From the NCBI RefSeq assembly GCF_017545445.1, contig NZ_JAFWOM010000136.1:1-64000 (forward strand): a stretch of DNA of 64,000 bases, given 5' to 3'. The notes beneath the pieces are model-generated. The model saw nothing but the letters and a program-made list of their open reading frames with translations. It was not told where the DNA came from and ran no database searches. How positions within the stretch are numbered: the first letter of the stretch is position 1; each line of letters opens with the position of its first letter. Shown here piece after piece: positions 25,172 through 33,295 of the stretch. Position numbers and translations under genes: made by a program. The stretch comes from Fibrobacter sp. Its GTDB lineage: Bacteria > Fibrobacterota > Fibrobacteria > Fibrobacterales > Fibrobacteraceae.

Positions 25172-25960
25172 TCACCCTGTTCTCATCAACCGATACTCCA
25201 TTGGAGCGAGGTTGTTTAAGGAGTCGTGGGGTCTTTCGTTGTTGTAGTAATCCGTCCACTTTTCGGTAATTTCCCTTACATCATCTAAAGTCCTGAAAAT
25301 ATAGGCGTCAAGAACAGCCCTTCGGTACGATCCGTTAAACCGTTCGATGTAGCTGTTCTGAGTCGGACACCCGGGCTGCGTGTACAAAATTTTGATTCCG
25401 TTCCCATCGCACCAATCTTGAAATTTATGCGAAATGAATTCCGGACCGTTGTCGCAGCGAATGTTGCTCGGCTTGCCTTTCTCCCAAATGATTTCCTCCA
25501 TGAATCGAATCAAGCGGGATGCCGGTATGGAATGCGCAACCTTCTGTGCAACGGCCACACGGTCGCTGTCGTCGATGACGTTGAGTACGCGGAACTTGCG
25601 GTTGCTTTGCAAAACGTCAGTAACGAAGTCCATCGACCAGGTGACATTTTCCTGGTCCGGTGTCACGAGCGGATTCTTGACTCGGGCTGGCAAGCGTTTG
25701 CGCAACGGCTTTCGCTTGTTGAAATGAATCGCCTCGTAGACGCGGTGGACCTTCTTATGGTTCCACGGATGCCCATCCTTGCGAATCAGCCTGAATATTT
25801 TCCAGAAGCCGTCGTTGGCAGCCTCGGCCTTCTGCCGTATCGCAGCCTCGACTTCGGAATCGTCCTTGGTTGATTCGTAGTAGAAGTATGACTTGTGGAT
25901 GCCCATCAATCTGCACGCCCGAGTAATGCTGATGTCGTGGTCCTCTGCTATTTCGCCCAC
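25172..25960 (-). CDS. IS3-family transposase, OrfB (DDE integrase part)
   Basis: 262 residues from the first ATG. The HTH_21-like start (ITRACRLMGIHKSYFYYES) is followed by an rve integrase core with acidic residues in SMDFVTD, NVIDDSDR and a C-terminal NSYIERFNGSYR (DDE triad). The frame is open upstream to the slippery run, so it is most likely made as an OrfAB fusion after a -1 shift rather than from this ATG alone. All key residues are present. Confidence 0.9.
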   Translation of the reverse strand: MGEIAEDHDISITRACRLMGIHKSYFYYESTKDDSEVEAAIRQKAEAANDGFWKIFRLIRKDGHPWNHKKVHRVYEAIHFNKRKPLRKRLPARVKNPLVTPDQENVTWSMDFVTDVLQSNRKFRVLNVIDDSDRVAVAQKVAHSIPASRLIRFMEEIIWEKGKPSNIRCDNGPEFISHKFQDWCDGNGIKILYTQPGCPTQNSYIERFNGSYRRAVLDAYIFRTLDDVREITEKWTDYYNNERPHDSLNNLAPMEYRLMRTG

Positions 25961-25983
25961 AATTTCCTTGCGGGCCTCGGGCG

Positions 25984-26250
25984 TCAGAGTTTTTTTTCGA
26001 TAACCTCGCGGAGAATCTCGTTATCCAGGGCGAGATTGGCGTACATCTTCTTGAGCTTGGCGTTTTCTTCTTCGAGTTCCTTCAGTTTCTTAAGCTGGCT
26101 AACCTCGAGACCGCCGTACTTCCGTTTCCATTGATAGAGCGTGGCTCTGGAAACGTTGAGTCGCCTGCAGATTTCATCTGCAGACACCCCAGCTTCAAGT
26201 TCGTTTACGCTTTTGACGATTTCCGATTCGGAATGAGTCAGTTTCTTCAT
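25984..26250 (-). CDS. IS3-family transposase, OrfA (DNA-binding part)
   Basis: 88 residues. A helix-turn-helix (VSADEICRRLNVSRATLYQWKRKYGG) is followed by a leucine-zipper-like coiled coil (LKKLKELEEENAKLKKMY), the standard OrfA layout. The run of eight A near its end (25997-25990 on the minus strand), just before the OrfA stop, is the expected -1 frameshift site for OrfAB. Confidence 0.9.
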   Translation of the reverse strand: MKKLTHSESEIVKSVNELEAGVSADEICRRLNVSRATLYQWKRKYGGLEVSQLKKLKELEEENAKLKKMYANLALDNEILREVIEKKL

Positions 26251-26420
26251 GGCTGTTCCTTTGCTACCAAAGGTAGCATTTTGACGCAGGCGGAATTGCC
26301 TTTTGTCTAGTTATGAACAGTCCTAATTATGGGGAAGCTTACACATGAATTTCAAAGAAATCTTAAAATTTCTTTTTTTTTGAATATCGGTTTTTCCGCA
26401 TGGAAAAATCGGCTTAATGA

Positions 26421-27332
26421 TTATCTCGGTCCTAAGAACTTATCACCGTTAAGATGAATCATATGCTCAGGCATATCAGCAATCCATACTTCTGTGTCCC
26501 ACGCCAAATCTGATGCAAATCTTTTATAGGTTGCAAAATCTAAGAATGCGGTCACAAAGATTTTTCCTGCGGTAACATTCTTGGTCAAGTCGCCAAGTTC
26601 AACAATTCTCTTTGGATCCATTGGTCCGACAGATGTAACAGCCTCTACAAAGAAAATCCAGTTCTTTTTCGCGTCATAAAGGACGACATCTGGCATTTTG
26701 TCGTGTAGTGTAATTGTAAAGCCAAGCTTCTTTAGAGTTTCAACGTCCTTCACCAAATCTTTCTCGGTAGTATCGCCCACATATAGACATTTGGAGTTTG
26801 GTGCAAATCTAGGTGCAAAATCTTCGATAATCGCTTTTTGCAGCTTGTTGTGTTTGCCTGGCGAAAGAGTTAACTGCAATCCATTCACAGATAGGGCTTG
26901 TTTTTGCTTGTCTTTCTTTGAAGCGTAAATATGCTTGAGTGAATCATGCTTTTTCAAAAATTTTTTGACAGATTCTTCCGAGCCGTTTGCTTTTAAGACT
27001 TCTAAAAATTCTTCTGTCAGTCGATAGCGGTAATTAGGGCTGTTCGTTGCTAATCCATTATCTTCAACAAATGCTGCTGTTCTAAAATGATGAAGTGCAT
27101 TTTTACGAACGGTTTCGCGTGTGTTTTCTGCGTATGGGGTTTCACGATAGAACATGTTGATAAAACTCATCATGTCATGAATGCGTATCCATTCGTTTTT
27201 CGCGTCTTTCCACTTGCTGTCTGGGTAAATTTTACCCATGACAAGTAATACATAACAGCATAAATCGTTTTGCTGCTTTTCAGGAACGCCTAGAGATATT
27301 AAAATATTGCGAATTTTTTCAACGTTGTTCAT
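26421..27332 (-). CDS. Type II restriction endonuclease, BsuBI/PstI family
   Basis: 303 residues. It has an N-terminal helical specificity region and a C-terminal catalytic part containing KMPDVVLYDAKKNWIFFVEAV, in which PD and E fit a PD-(D/E)xK-like active site as in PstI/BsuBI enzymes. Those enzymes cut CTGCAG; that site is inferred, not shown. The start overlaps the methyltransferase stop by four bases. Neighbouring transposon and AT-rich sequence suggest a transferred module. Confidence 0.88.
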   Translation of the reverse strand: MNNVEKIRNILISLGVPEKQQNDLCCYVLLVMGKIYPDSKWKDAKNEWIRIHDMMSFINMFYRETPYAENTRETVRKNALHHFRTAAFVEDNGLATNSPNYRYRLTEEFLEVLKANGSEESVKKFLKKHDSLKHIYASKKDKQKQALSVNGLQLTLSPGKHNKLQKAIIEDFAPRFAPNSKCLYVGDTTEKDLVKDVETLKKLGFTITLHDKMPDVVLYDAKKNWIFFVEAVTSVGPMDPKRIVELGDLTKNVTAGKIFVTAFLDFATYKRFASDLAWDTEVWIADMPEHMIHLNGDKFLGPR

Positions 27333-28807
27333 GCACAGGCCTCCTGAAGAATTTCATCGCAGTTCTCTTCTGAAAAATCTTTACTTTTTATAAGCTTTCT
27401 GCCCATTTCTTGAATCTGAATCAGGTTCGGAATAGGCATAGAATTTACTTCGGTTGAATTGACCTGGGTTGAACCATTCAAAATTCTATAGTAAGAATCA
27501 TAAAGAGTTGAATTGAACAATACGTACAGTCCATAAACTGTGCATTCAGAAAGTTCTTCTTCGCCATCTATGAAGTTAATCTTATTTTGTGTGCTTATAA
27601 ATTGATACCCAGGGAATTTTCGTTTTAAGTAGATTCCGCTTTGCAATCTGCGTTTTTCTTCTTTGGAGGTAAATCGTTTTACGAAAAGGTAATTTCTATT
27701 CTTTTGCAGCAGGCTTTGTTTTTCGTTGGATACGAATTCATGTTCAATTCCCGCAGGGAATGAAACTTTTCCTTCTTTGATGTGGCGGCTGTAGAATAGG
27801 GGAACATTATTTTCAGATTTTTCTGATTCGAGTAACTCAGGAACACGAAAATCAACAACCAAGCCAGTTTTCATTTTCATTCCTAAGCTCGGTAATGTGT
27901 TTCCGAAAGAACTAATTGTCTTTAAGACTTTCAGGTTTTCTTTGTTTGCTGGCAAATAAACGTAATTGGTCAATGGGGACACAACTGTATCGTATGGAGC
28001 CTCGAAATGATGTATTTTGCTAAAATCGCCATTTCCATTTGTTGTTGAAATAGTAACCTTTGGAGAATGATTTTGTTGCTTTTTCAACTTGAAAATCATC
28101 GTTTCTTGCAAAACGGATTCCTTGTCAAACACATCGGTTCTGCTTTCAAATAAGTGTATTCGTTCTAACGAAGAGTTGCTGATTAAATATCTTCTAAAAC
28201 TTTCAAAATAGGCTCCCGATGTCCAAGAGCGGGGCGTAATGTAAACCATTTGCCCGTTTTCTTTAAGATTGAAAATTCCCATCGCAGCAAACAGGAAATA
28301 CAAATTGGGGGCTCCATGACAAACTTCTGGCATTGCCAAAGCCTCTGGGGCATCCTTCGATATTTTCTTGTAGGGCGGATTACCGATAACCAAGTCGTAT
28401 TTCTTCGTTTCCGAAGCAAAAAGATTTCCATTGAAAGAATCTCTTTGGGAGAGGATATAATTGTCTTCAATGATTTCGTAAGAAAACTTCTTGTATTCCT
28501 TTTTTACCAATTCAAGGTTAGACTTGAGTAACGGCAAAACATGTGGATCGTTTTCATAGCACACAACTTCAACTTTTACCGAAGAATCTTGTTGCAAAAT
28601 TCTTTCTGCAATCGAAATTGCCAAAATGCCGGAACCTGCCCCCGCATCTAAAATGGAAACACTCTTTTTTAAACCTGCCAAATCAAATAATGACGACATA
28701 AAACGAGCTGTTTCGATACTCGTAAAAAATTGCCCGTACTCTTTTCTCAAAGTTTTGGGCATCTGTGATATGAAGTCATTTGTTTTTTGACAGATGATGT
28801 TTAGCAT
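27329..28807 (-). CDS. DNA N6-adenine methyltransferase of the BsuBI/PstI system
   Basis: 492 residues. The SAM motif lies in ILDAGAGSGILAISIAE (about 49-65) and catalytic motif IV is NPPYKKIS, the N6-adenine type. A C-terminal target-recognition region follows (GMKMKTGLVVDFRVPEL, NSTEVNSMPIP). It protects host DNA at the site cut by the neighbouring endonuclease and lies first in the pair, so methylation starts before cutting. Confidence 0.9.
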   Translation of the reverse strand: MLNIICQKTNDFISQMPKTLRKEYGQFFTSIETARFMSSLFDLAGLKKSVSILDAGAGSGILAISIAERILQQDSSVKVEVVCYENDPHVLPLLKSNLELVKKEYKKFSYEIIEDNYILSQRDSFNGNLFASETKKYDLVIGNPPYKKISKDAPEALAMPEVCHGAPNLYFLFAAMGIFNLKENGQMVYITPRSWTSGAYFESFRRYLISNSSLERIHLFESRTDVFDKESVLQETMIFKLKKQQNHSPKVTISTTNGNGDFSKIHHFEAPYDTVVSPLTNYVYLPANKENLKVLKTISSFGNTLPSLGMKMKTGLVVDFRVPELLESEKSENNVPLFYSRHIKEGKVSFPAGIEHEFVSNEKQSLLQKNRNYLFVKRFTSKEEKRRLQSGIYLKRKFPGYQFISTQNKINFIDGEEELSECTVYGLYVLFNSTLYDSYYRILNGSTQVNSTEVNSMPIPNLIQIQEMGRKLIKSKDFSEENCDEILQEACA

Positions 28808-28986
28808 AATTCAAAAATACATAAAATAAAAGTCAGTAAAATGACAAACTGAGACATTCTGCTTGTTTCAGTGGCTTAATTAATAACGTACACTAGTGCA
28901 AATTGAAAAATGGTAAGAAAAAAAACTCAATTTCGTGTAGTTGGCTCTCTTGGTTTATTGACTAGAAATATATATCTTACTCTGCT
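28808..28986. other. AT-rich gap between the methyltransferase and a broken small gene
   Basis: No gene is visible. The stretch holds likely promoters for the restriction-modification pair on the minus strand, but no clear boxes could be assigned. Confidence 0.3.
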
Positions 28987-29180
28987 ATGGATCTCAAAAC
29001 TGCTTTACCCTTCATTCTCGATTACTACAATCGCGAAGTCTATCAGATGATTAGCCCAAAGTATGGCTGTTCAGCTATGGACGCTTACAAAAAATCATGT
29101 TTTCGAAGATGTACGAGATGCTTTGCAATCCAGAACTCCAAATGTGGGAAGCTAAATCCAAACAAAGGCTCTTGTTTTGA
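28987..29180 (+). pseudogene. Small unknown protein gene with a frameshift
   Basis: ATG 28987 starts MDLKTALPFILDYYNREVYQ and runs to SAMDAYKK. One base more in the A6 run near 29087 would continue it as FMFSKMYEMLCNPELQMWEA and end at the TGA at 29180; as it stands the frame reads CFRRCTRCF and ends at 29187. The original family is not identified. It is a decayed small gene beside the restriction-modification module. Confidence 0.45.
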
Positions 29181-29202
29181 CTTTTAATCCTTTTAAACCG
29201 GT

Positions 29203-29253
29203 AAAATGTTTGGATTTTTACGAAAATGACTGATTTAAATGTTTGGATTTTAA
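29203..29253. repeat. Two direct 14-base repeats
   Basis: AATGTTTGGATTTT occurs at about 29205 and 29239, with TACGAAAATGACTGATTTA between. No gene lies here; it could be an operator or a remnant. Confidence 0.4.
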
Positions 29254-29332
29254 CAAAATTCGATAGTCTAAAACAGTAGGTGTGGTATTGTTGAATATTT
29301 TCGGACTTGCAAAAGGTGTGGACAAAAGTTCC

Positions 29333-29929
29333 TCACTTCACAATCCCAATGGCGCAATACAATAGCGAGAGTCCCATAAGTGTATAGAATATTCTGTGGT
29401 GCTTTTTGAAAAGCCCTTGCAGTAAAACGCCTGCGAAAAGCCACGCCAAATTGCAGATGGGGCCTGTAAGCGGCAATAGTATGCCGAACAGCAGCAAGTG
29501 CGGAAAATCTTGGTGGTAGGGGAGAATGTAGGTTGTGATTGCCGTGAGGCAGAACACCATGATTTTAACGTTCGTGAGTTGCACGAAAAGACCTGTGCGG
29601 AAACTACCGGTTGTGCGGCTGTTGCGGATTTCTTCGAGTGGCTTGAACGCTTGAATTAAAAGGCTGATTGCCAAATATGCAATGTAAATTGCTCCGACGA
29701 AAGCAAATACTCGGATGAAATTTTCAAATGCACTACTGATAAAATAAACTATAAAAACAGATATTAGCGAGACGATTGTGTATCCGGTGAAAAGTCCGTA
29801 CCACTGCTTTATGGCGGTGCTTTTCCCGCTCCCCATCGCTACTGAGAGTGAACAGAGGTTCGCGGGTCCCGGTGTAATTCCCGAGACGAATGCGTATAGT
29901 AAAAAAGAAAGTGCTACTTCTAATGACAC
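29333..29929 (-). CDS. LysE/RhtB-family exporter
   Basis: 198 residues from a GTG start. The N-terminal SGITPGPANLCSLSVAMGSG holds the family GPxN signature, and six membrane helices are predicted by eye. LysE-type proteins export amino acids or related small molecules. It follows bioB by about 20 bases in the same direction and is probably co-transcribed; the substrate is unknown. Confidence 0.85.
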   Translation of the reverse strand: MSLEVALSFLLYAFVSGITPGPANLCSLSVAMGSGKSTAIKQWYGLFTGYTIVSLISVFIVYFISSAFENFIRVFAFVGAIYIAYLAISLLIQAFKPLEEIRNSRTTGSFRTGLFVQLTNVKIMVFCLTAITTYILPYHQDFPHLLLFGILLPLTGPICNLAWLFAGVLLQGLFKKHHRIFYTLMGLSLLYCAIGIVK

Positions 29930-29948
29930 TAAGCGACCTGTTCGGTGA

Positions 29949-30938
29949 TTATTCGTCCTTGCTTTCTACAGCCCACGTGAAGCCTGCGTTTTCGATTTGG
30001 CGGAATGTGGCTTCTAGGCTTTGGCCGCCTTCGGTGAGATAACCAGATGCGAAAATGGAATCGGCGACTTTGAACAGTTCCTTCTCGTGTCCCTTGAAAT
30101 AGACTTCTCGACCTGCTGCACAGCGAATGTCCGATTTAGGGAGCAACAGACGTGCAAGGCAGAGAATTTTGATGCCGTATTCGAATGTGAGACCAGAAAT
30201 ATCGCGGTTGGCGAGGCGAGTTCCTTTTACCGGCAACAAAAAGTTTATGGGAACGGATTCTGGATTGATGGCGACCAAGTCGAAAAGCATATCGACCACG
30301 TCTTCTTTGGATTCGCCCATGCCGATGATTCCGCCGCAGCAAATTTCAAAGCCGATGCTTTGCAACATGCGAATGTTTTGGATGCGGCGCTCGTATGTGT
30401 GGGTGCTGCAAATCTCGGGGTAAAAACGGCGGCTCGTATTCAAGTTGTGGTTGATACGGTCGAGGCCTGCAGCCTTTAAAATGCGGGCTTGATGTTCCGT
30501 CAAGAATCCAATGGAACAGCAAATATGCGTGCCCGATTTTTTCATGTGCGCAATGCGTTCGGCGAGTTCTTCGATTTCTTTGTCTGTGAAACCCATGCCC
30601 GAAAGCCCGATGCAATGCCTGGATAGGTGAAATTCTTCGACAAGATTGTTGTCGCCGTAAAGCTTTTCGTCCGAGACGCTTTTGTACTTTTCGATGGGCG
30701 CTTCGGAATCGCGAGATTGGGCGCAATAGGCACAATTTTGGGTGCAGTTGCCGCTACGGACGTTCGTCAAAAGCTGGATGTTGACACTGTTGCCTTTGTA
30801 CTTCGTGCGCAACTTGAATGCGGTTTCAATTAGCAAATCTAGCTGATTGTCAGGAAAATTCAGAATCTGCAAACATTCTTCGCGAGTAAGTGTTTTACTT
30901 TCATCCCAATCCTTCGTCAGATAATCTATAATTGCCAT
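29949..30938 (-). CDS. bioB: Biotin synthase
   Basis: 329 residues. Radical-SAM motif C65-TQN-C69-AY-C72 (CAYCAQS), followed by the Cys/Asn positions of the [2Fe-2S] site (CIGLSGMG, CCGGIIGMGE). Inserts sulfur into dethiobiotin. Its need for sulfur fits the neighbourhood, but it has no sulfur-type promoter. Confidence 0.95.
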   Translation of the reverse strand: MAIIDYLTKDWDESKTLTREECLQILNFPDNQLDLLIETAFKLRTKYKGNSVNIQLLTNVRSGNCTQNCAYCAQSRDSEAPIEKYKSVSDEKLYGDNNLVEEFHLSRHCIGLSGMGFTDKEIEELAERIAHMKKSGTHICCSIGFLTEHQARILKAAGLDRINHNLNTSRRFYPEICSTHTYERRIQNIRMLQSIGFEICCGGIIGMGESKEDVVDMLFDLVAINPESVPINFLLPVKGTRLANRDISGLTFEYGIKILCLARLLLPKSDIRCAAGREVYFKGHEKELFKVADSIFASGYLTEGGQSLEATFRQIENAGFTWAVESKDE

Positions 30939-30986
30939 TTTTTAAACCGTCGTTGTGCTTGTTGAATTTTTGTGACAAATATAAAA

Positions 30987-31004
30987 GCCAAGTGGGAACT
31001 TGGC
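30987..31004 (-). terminator. Terminator after the His-tail membrane protein
   Basis: GCCAAGT-GGGA-ACTTGGC is a perfect 7-bp stem, followed on the minus strand by a T-rich TTTTATATTT. Confidence 0.75.
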
Positions 31005-31055
31005 TAATACAAAAAAGCTATGACTTGCGGTGGAGTTTTTCCAGAAAACGGGCAC

Positions 31056-31604
31056 TTAATGATGGTGATGGCCTTCGTGCATGGAATCCATGTGGTGCGT
31101 GGGGGCTTGTACTTCTGAAAACGATTTCGCTTTGGGTTTGTAGCCTGCGATTCCCGGGTCAACCATTCCAAAAATCATGGCGATGTGAGAAAGCACAAGG
31201 AATGCCGCAAGTAGAAGAATAGCGTATGTCGTTCTTTTCTGTTCAATAACTTTGCGGAATAAAAGCTTCAAGTTCAAAAGGGCGAGCAATATCATCGGGA
31301 TGCCCGCGAGGATATAAGAGAATATGGCTACGACATCAATCCAAGTTCTGAATTCACCAGCAGTTGCTAGCGGAATAATGACATTTGGAATAAAATAGAT
31401 TATGATTCCTACAAATGCAAGCCCGGCTAGAACACCCGCAATGTGATTCACTTTGGAAAGCATCGGGTACGCATTTGGCGATTTGAGCAGGAACAATTCC
31501 GTTATGGCGATTGTCTCTGCGAGAATGACAGGAATTGCCATGAAGAGAATCAGATTCCAGGGAGAATTCTGCATCAGCAGATCCATATAGTGGGTCGAGT
31601 ACAT
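31056..31604 (-). CDS. Membrane protein with a His-rich tail, unknown function
   Basis: 182 residues with GAGGA before the ATG. It has four to five membrane helices (NLILFMAIPVILAETIAITE, HIAGVLAGLAFVGIIIYFI and so on) and a cytoplasmic or periplasmic tail THHMDSMHEGHHHH that may bind metal. It belongs to an uncharacterised family of short bacterial membrane proteins. It follows the cupin gene in the same direction and may be the last gene of that operon. Confidence 0.65.
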   Translation of the reverse strand: MYSTHYMDLLMQNSPWNLILFMAIPVILAETIAITELFLLKSPNAYPMLSKVNHIAGVLAGLAFVGIIIYFIPNVIIPLATAGEFRTWIDVVAIFSYILAGIPMILLALLNLKLLFRKVIEQKRTTYAILLLAAFLVLSHIAMIFGMVDPGIAGYKPKAKSFSEVQAPTHHMDSMHEGHHHH

Positions 31605-31725
31605 GTTGTATCCTCTTTGTTATTGGTTTGACATATTCCCCATCTCGTGCAGTAATGTACAAAATGAACTTCTCAAAAGTGTTATTGAAAATTTCGATAC
31701 CCGACAATCAAATAGTGTAATTTTT

Positions 31726-32328
31726 TTACACATATTTTGAAAGCGTTTTGACATCGTTTCCGCTCCACGTATAGAGCGCGAGCATGGGTTCGTTTTCGGT
31801 TTGCATGGAATGAATATGATTGGATGGATGCAATACAAATTCACCGGGACCGCGTACTTTTGAAATCCCGTCTAGTGTCCAAATGGCGTGTCCAGATAAA
31901 ATAACGTAAAGTTCTGTGGCGGGGTGCAAGTGGGAGGGGTAAAAGGTGTTTTTGCCGAGGAGCGTAAAGCCGAAACAAAAATGCTCATCGTGGTAGGGGG
32001 CTTCCGGGCCGAGAATTTCTCCCCATCCCATTTGATCGGCTAAATCAGGCATGTCGGGCCGCGGCTCGTAATTGTATTTCCATGGCAAATAGGGGAGGGC
32101 GGGTTCTAGTGCTTTTAGCAAATCCGCTGTTTCGGGGGTGCCGTGCTTGATGGCTTCTTCGATATAGCGGACTAACGGCGAATCGCTTTTCTCGAATTTT
32201 CCAACAGGCTTGGGGATGTCACGGACTGCAAAATTGGCCGCTTCGAGCCCGATTTTATCGTCTATTTTTGCTCTCTTGAAAAGAAACTTTTGGGATTCCT
32301 CAATTAAATTTTGAATAACGTTTTTCAT
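31726..32328 (-). CDS. Cupin protein resembling DMSP lyases (DddL-type)
   Basis: 200 residues. The cupin motif PSHLHPATELYVILSGHAIW (131-150) gives metal ligands H133, H135 and E139, with Y141; a second motif HPSNHIHSM supplies H171/H173. The DMSP_lyase family shares HxHxxxExYxxLxGxAxW. Real DMSP lyases split dimethylsulfoniopropionate to dimethyl sulfide and acrylate. Whether this one does so is unknown; a related thioether or sulfonium substrate is possible. It is third in the MetY2-methyltransferase-cupin operon. Confidence 0.75.
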   Translation of the reverse strand: MKNVIQNLIEESQKFLFKRAKIDDKIGLEAANFAVRDIPKPVGKFEKSDSPLVRYIEEAIKHGTPETADLLKALEPALPYLPWKYNYEPRPDMPDLADQMGWGEILGPEAPYHDEHFCFGFTLLGKNTFYPSHLHPATELYVILSGHAIWTLDGISKVRGPGEFVLHPSNHIHSMQTENEPMLALYTWSGNDVKTLSKYV

Positions 32329-32335
32329 AGCATCC

Positions 32336-33295
32336 CTATTCTACACTTGATTTTAATACGGCAACGGTATGGCCGATGATTTCGCCTTTTTTGAATGCTT
32401 CGTATGCGGCGGTTGCGGTAAGCTTTACGGAATCGAGAGTTTTTTCAATTTCAAAAGCCCGTTTGCCGGAATCCTTGACAGAAATGTTTGCAAATGCTTT
32501 TTGCAAGTCTTCAGCGCGGTAGAATCTGAACGGGCCGAGGCCAGCTTTTTCTTGCGCGACGTATCCCGAAATCACATCTTCCGGCTCGGCTTGGACTTTC
32601 CAGGAATACGTGAAAATTTCAGAACGGAGTCCGGCGAGTTCGCCAAGCTTGATGAAGGCATTGAGCGGAACGCGGCCTCCGAGCGTCGAATAGACAGCCC
32701 CATTTTCGGCTAAGTAATCGCGTGCTTGCTTGAGTGCCAAGTAATGCAAGTCGAGCATTTGTTCATGCACAAATTCGGGAATAGCCTCTTCGCGTTTTTC
32801 CAAGTAATGCCCGCTGTTGCGTTTGTCTTCAATTTTTGTATTGCTTGCAAGCGGAACGTTGGGGAGGTTCTCGTAAATCACATCGAAATTACGCTTGCCG
32901 TTTTGGAGCGGTTGCAAAAGATCGCCGTTGCCGAATTCAAATTCGATTTTGGAGGTCTCTTTGATATTGCTTCGAACGTTCTGTGCCGCGGCTGCAACAA
33001 CGCTTCTTTGCAAATCCGTGAAGCCTACGCGTTTTGCTCCCAAAAGTTCAATGCCGGTCAACACGTCAATGCCGGATCCAGTGCCTATGGAAACGAATGA
33101 ATCAATGTCGTGGCCCAGCTTTTCGCGGATTAGCTTGAATGCAGGGGCTGCAATGTAGGCGACCCAGTCGCTTTTGATATCTTCTGTTTTCGGCAGGTAG
33201 GCGTGATCGGCAACTTCAATCGAAAGATAATCTTTGATGTGTTTTGCCGCACTGTTCAATGCAAGGTATTTATTGACATCTACAACTATACTCAT
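32336..33295 (-). CDS. SAM-dependent methyltransferase
   Basis: 319 residues. SAM loop S69-I-G-T-G-S-G75 and an ENLPNVP motif at 142-148, similar in place to the NPPY motif of N-methyltransferases. The substrate is unknown. The ATG overlaps the MetY2 stop as TAATG and the cupin gene starts after a few bases, so the three are translated together. A role on a methylated sulfur compound is a guess from the neighbours. Confidence 0.8.
   Translation of the reverse strand: MSIVVDVNKYLALNSAAKHIKDYLSIEVADHAYLPKTEDIKSDWVAYIAAPAFKLIREKLGHDIDSFVSIGTGSGIDVLTGIELLGAKRVGFTDLQRSVVAAAAQNVRSNIKETSKIEFEFGNGDLLQPLQNGKRNFDVIYENLPNVPLASNTKIEDKRNSGHYLEKREEAIPEFVHEQMLDLHYLALKQARDYLAENGAVYSTLGGRVPLNAFIKLGELAGLRSEIFTYSWKVQAEPEDVISGYVAQEKAGLGPFRFYRAEDLQKAFANISVKDSGKRAFEIEKTLDSVKLTATAAYEAFKKGEIIGHTVAVLKSSVE

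Larger units (their letters stand above)
25130..26343 (-). mobile_element. Complete IS3-family insertion sequence, 1214 bp
   Basis: The left end reads TGTCAGCTACCCATTT and the right end, inverted, TGTAAGCTTCCCCATAA, both followed by AGGACTG; these are imperfect terminal inverted repeats. CATG flanks both ends (25126-25129 and 26344-26347) as a four-base target duplication. Inside are orfA and orfB joined by an A8 slippery run. Four-base duplications occur in some IS3 subgroups. Confidence 0.88.

Noticed and set aside
26385-26415. Inverted repeat after the restriction endonuclease gene
   Set aside because: CGGTTTTTCC/GGAAAAATCG pairs, but no T-run follows in either direction, so I did not call a terminator.
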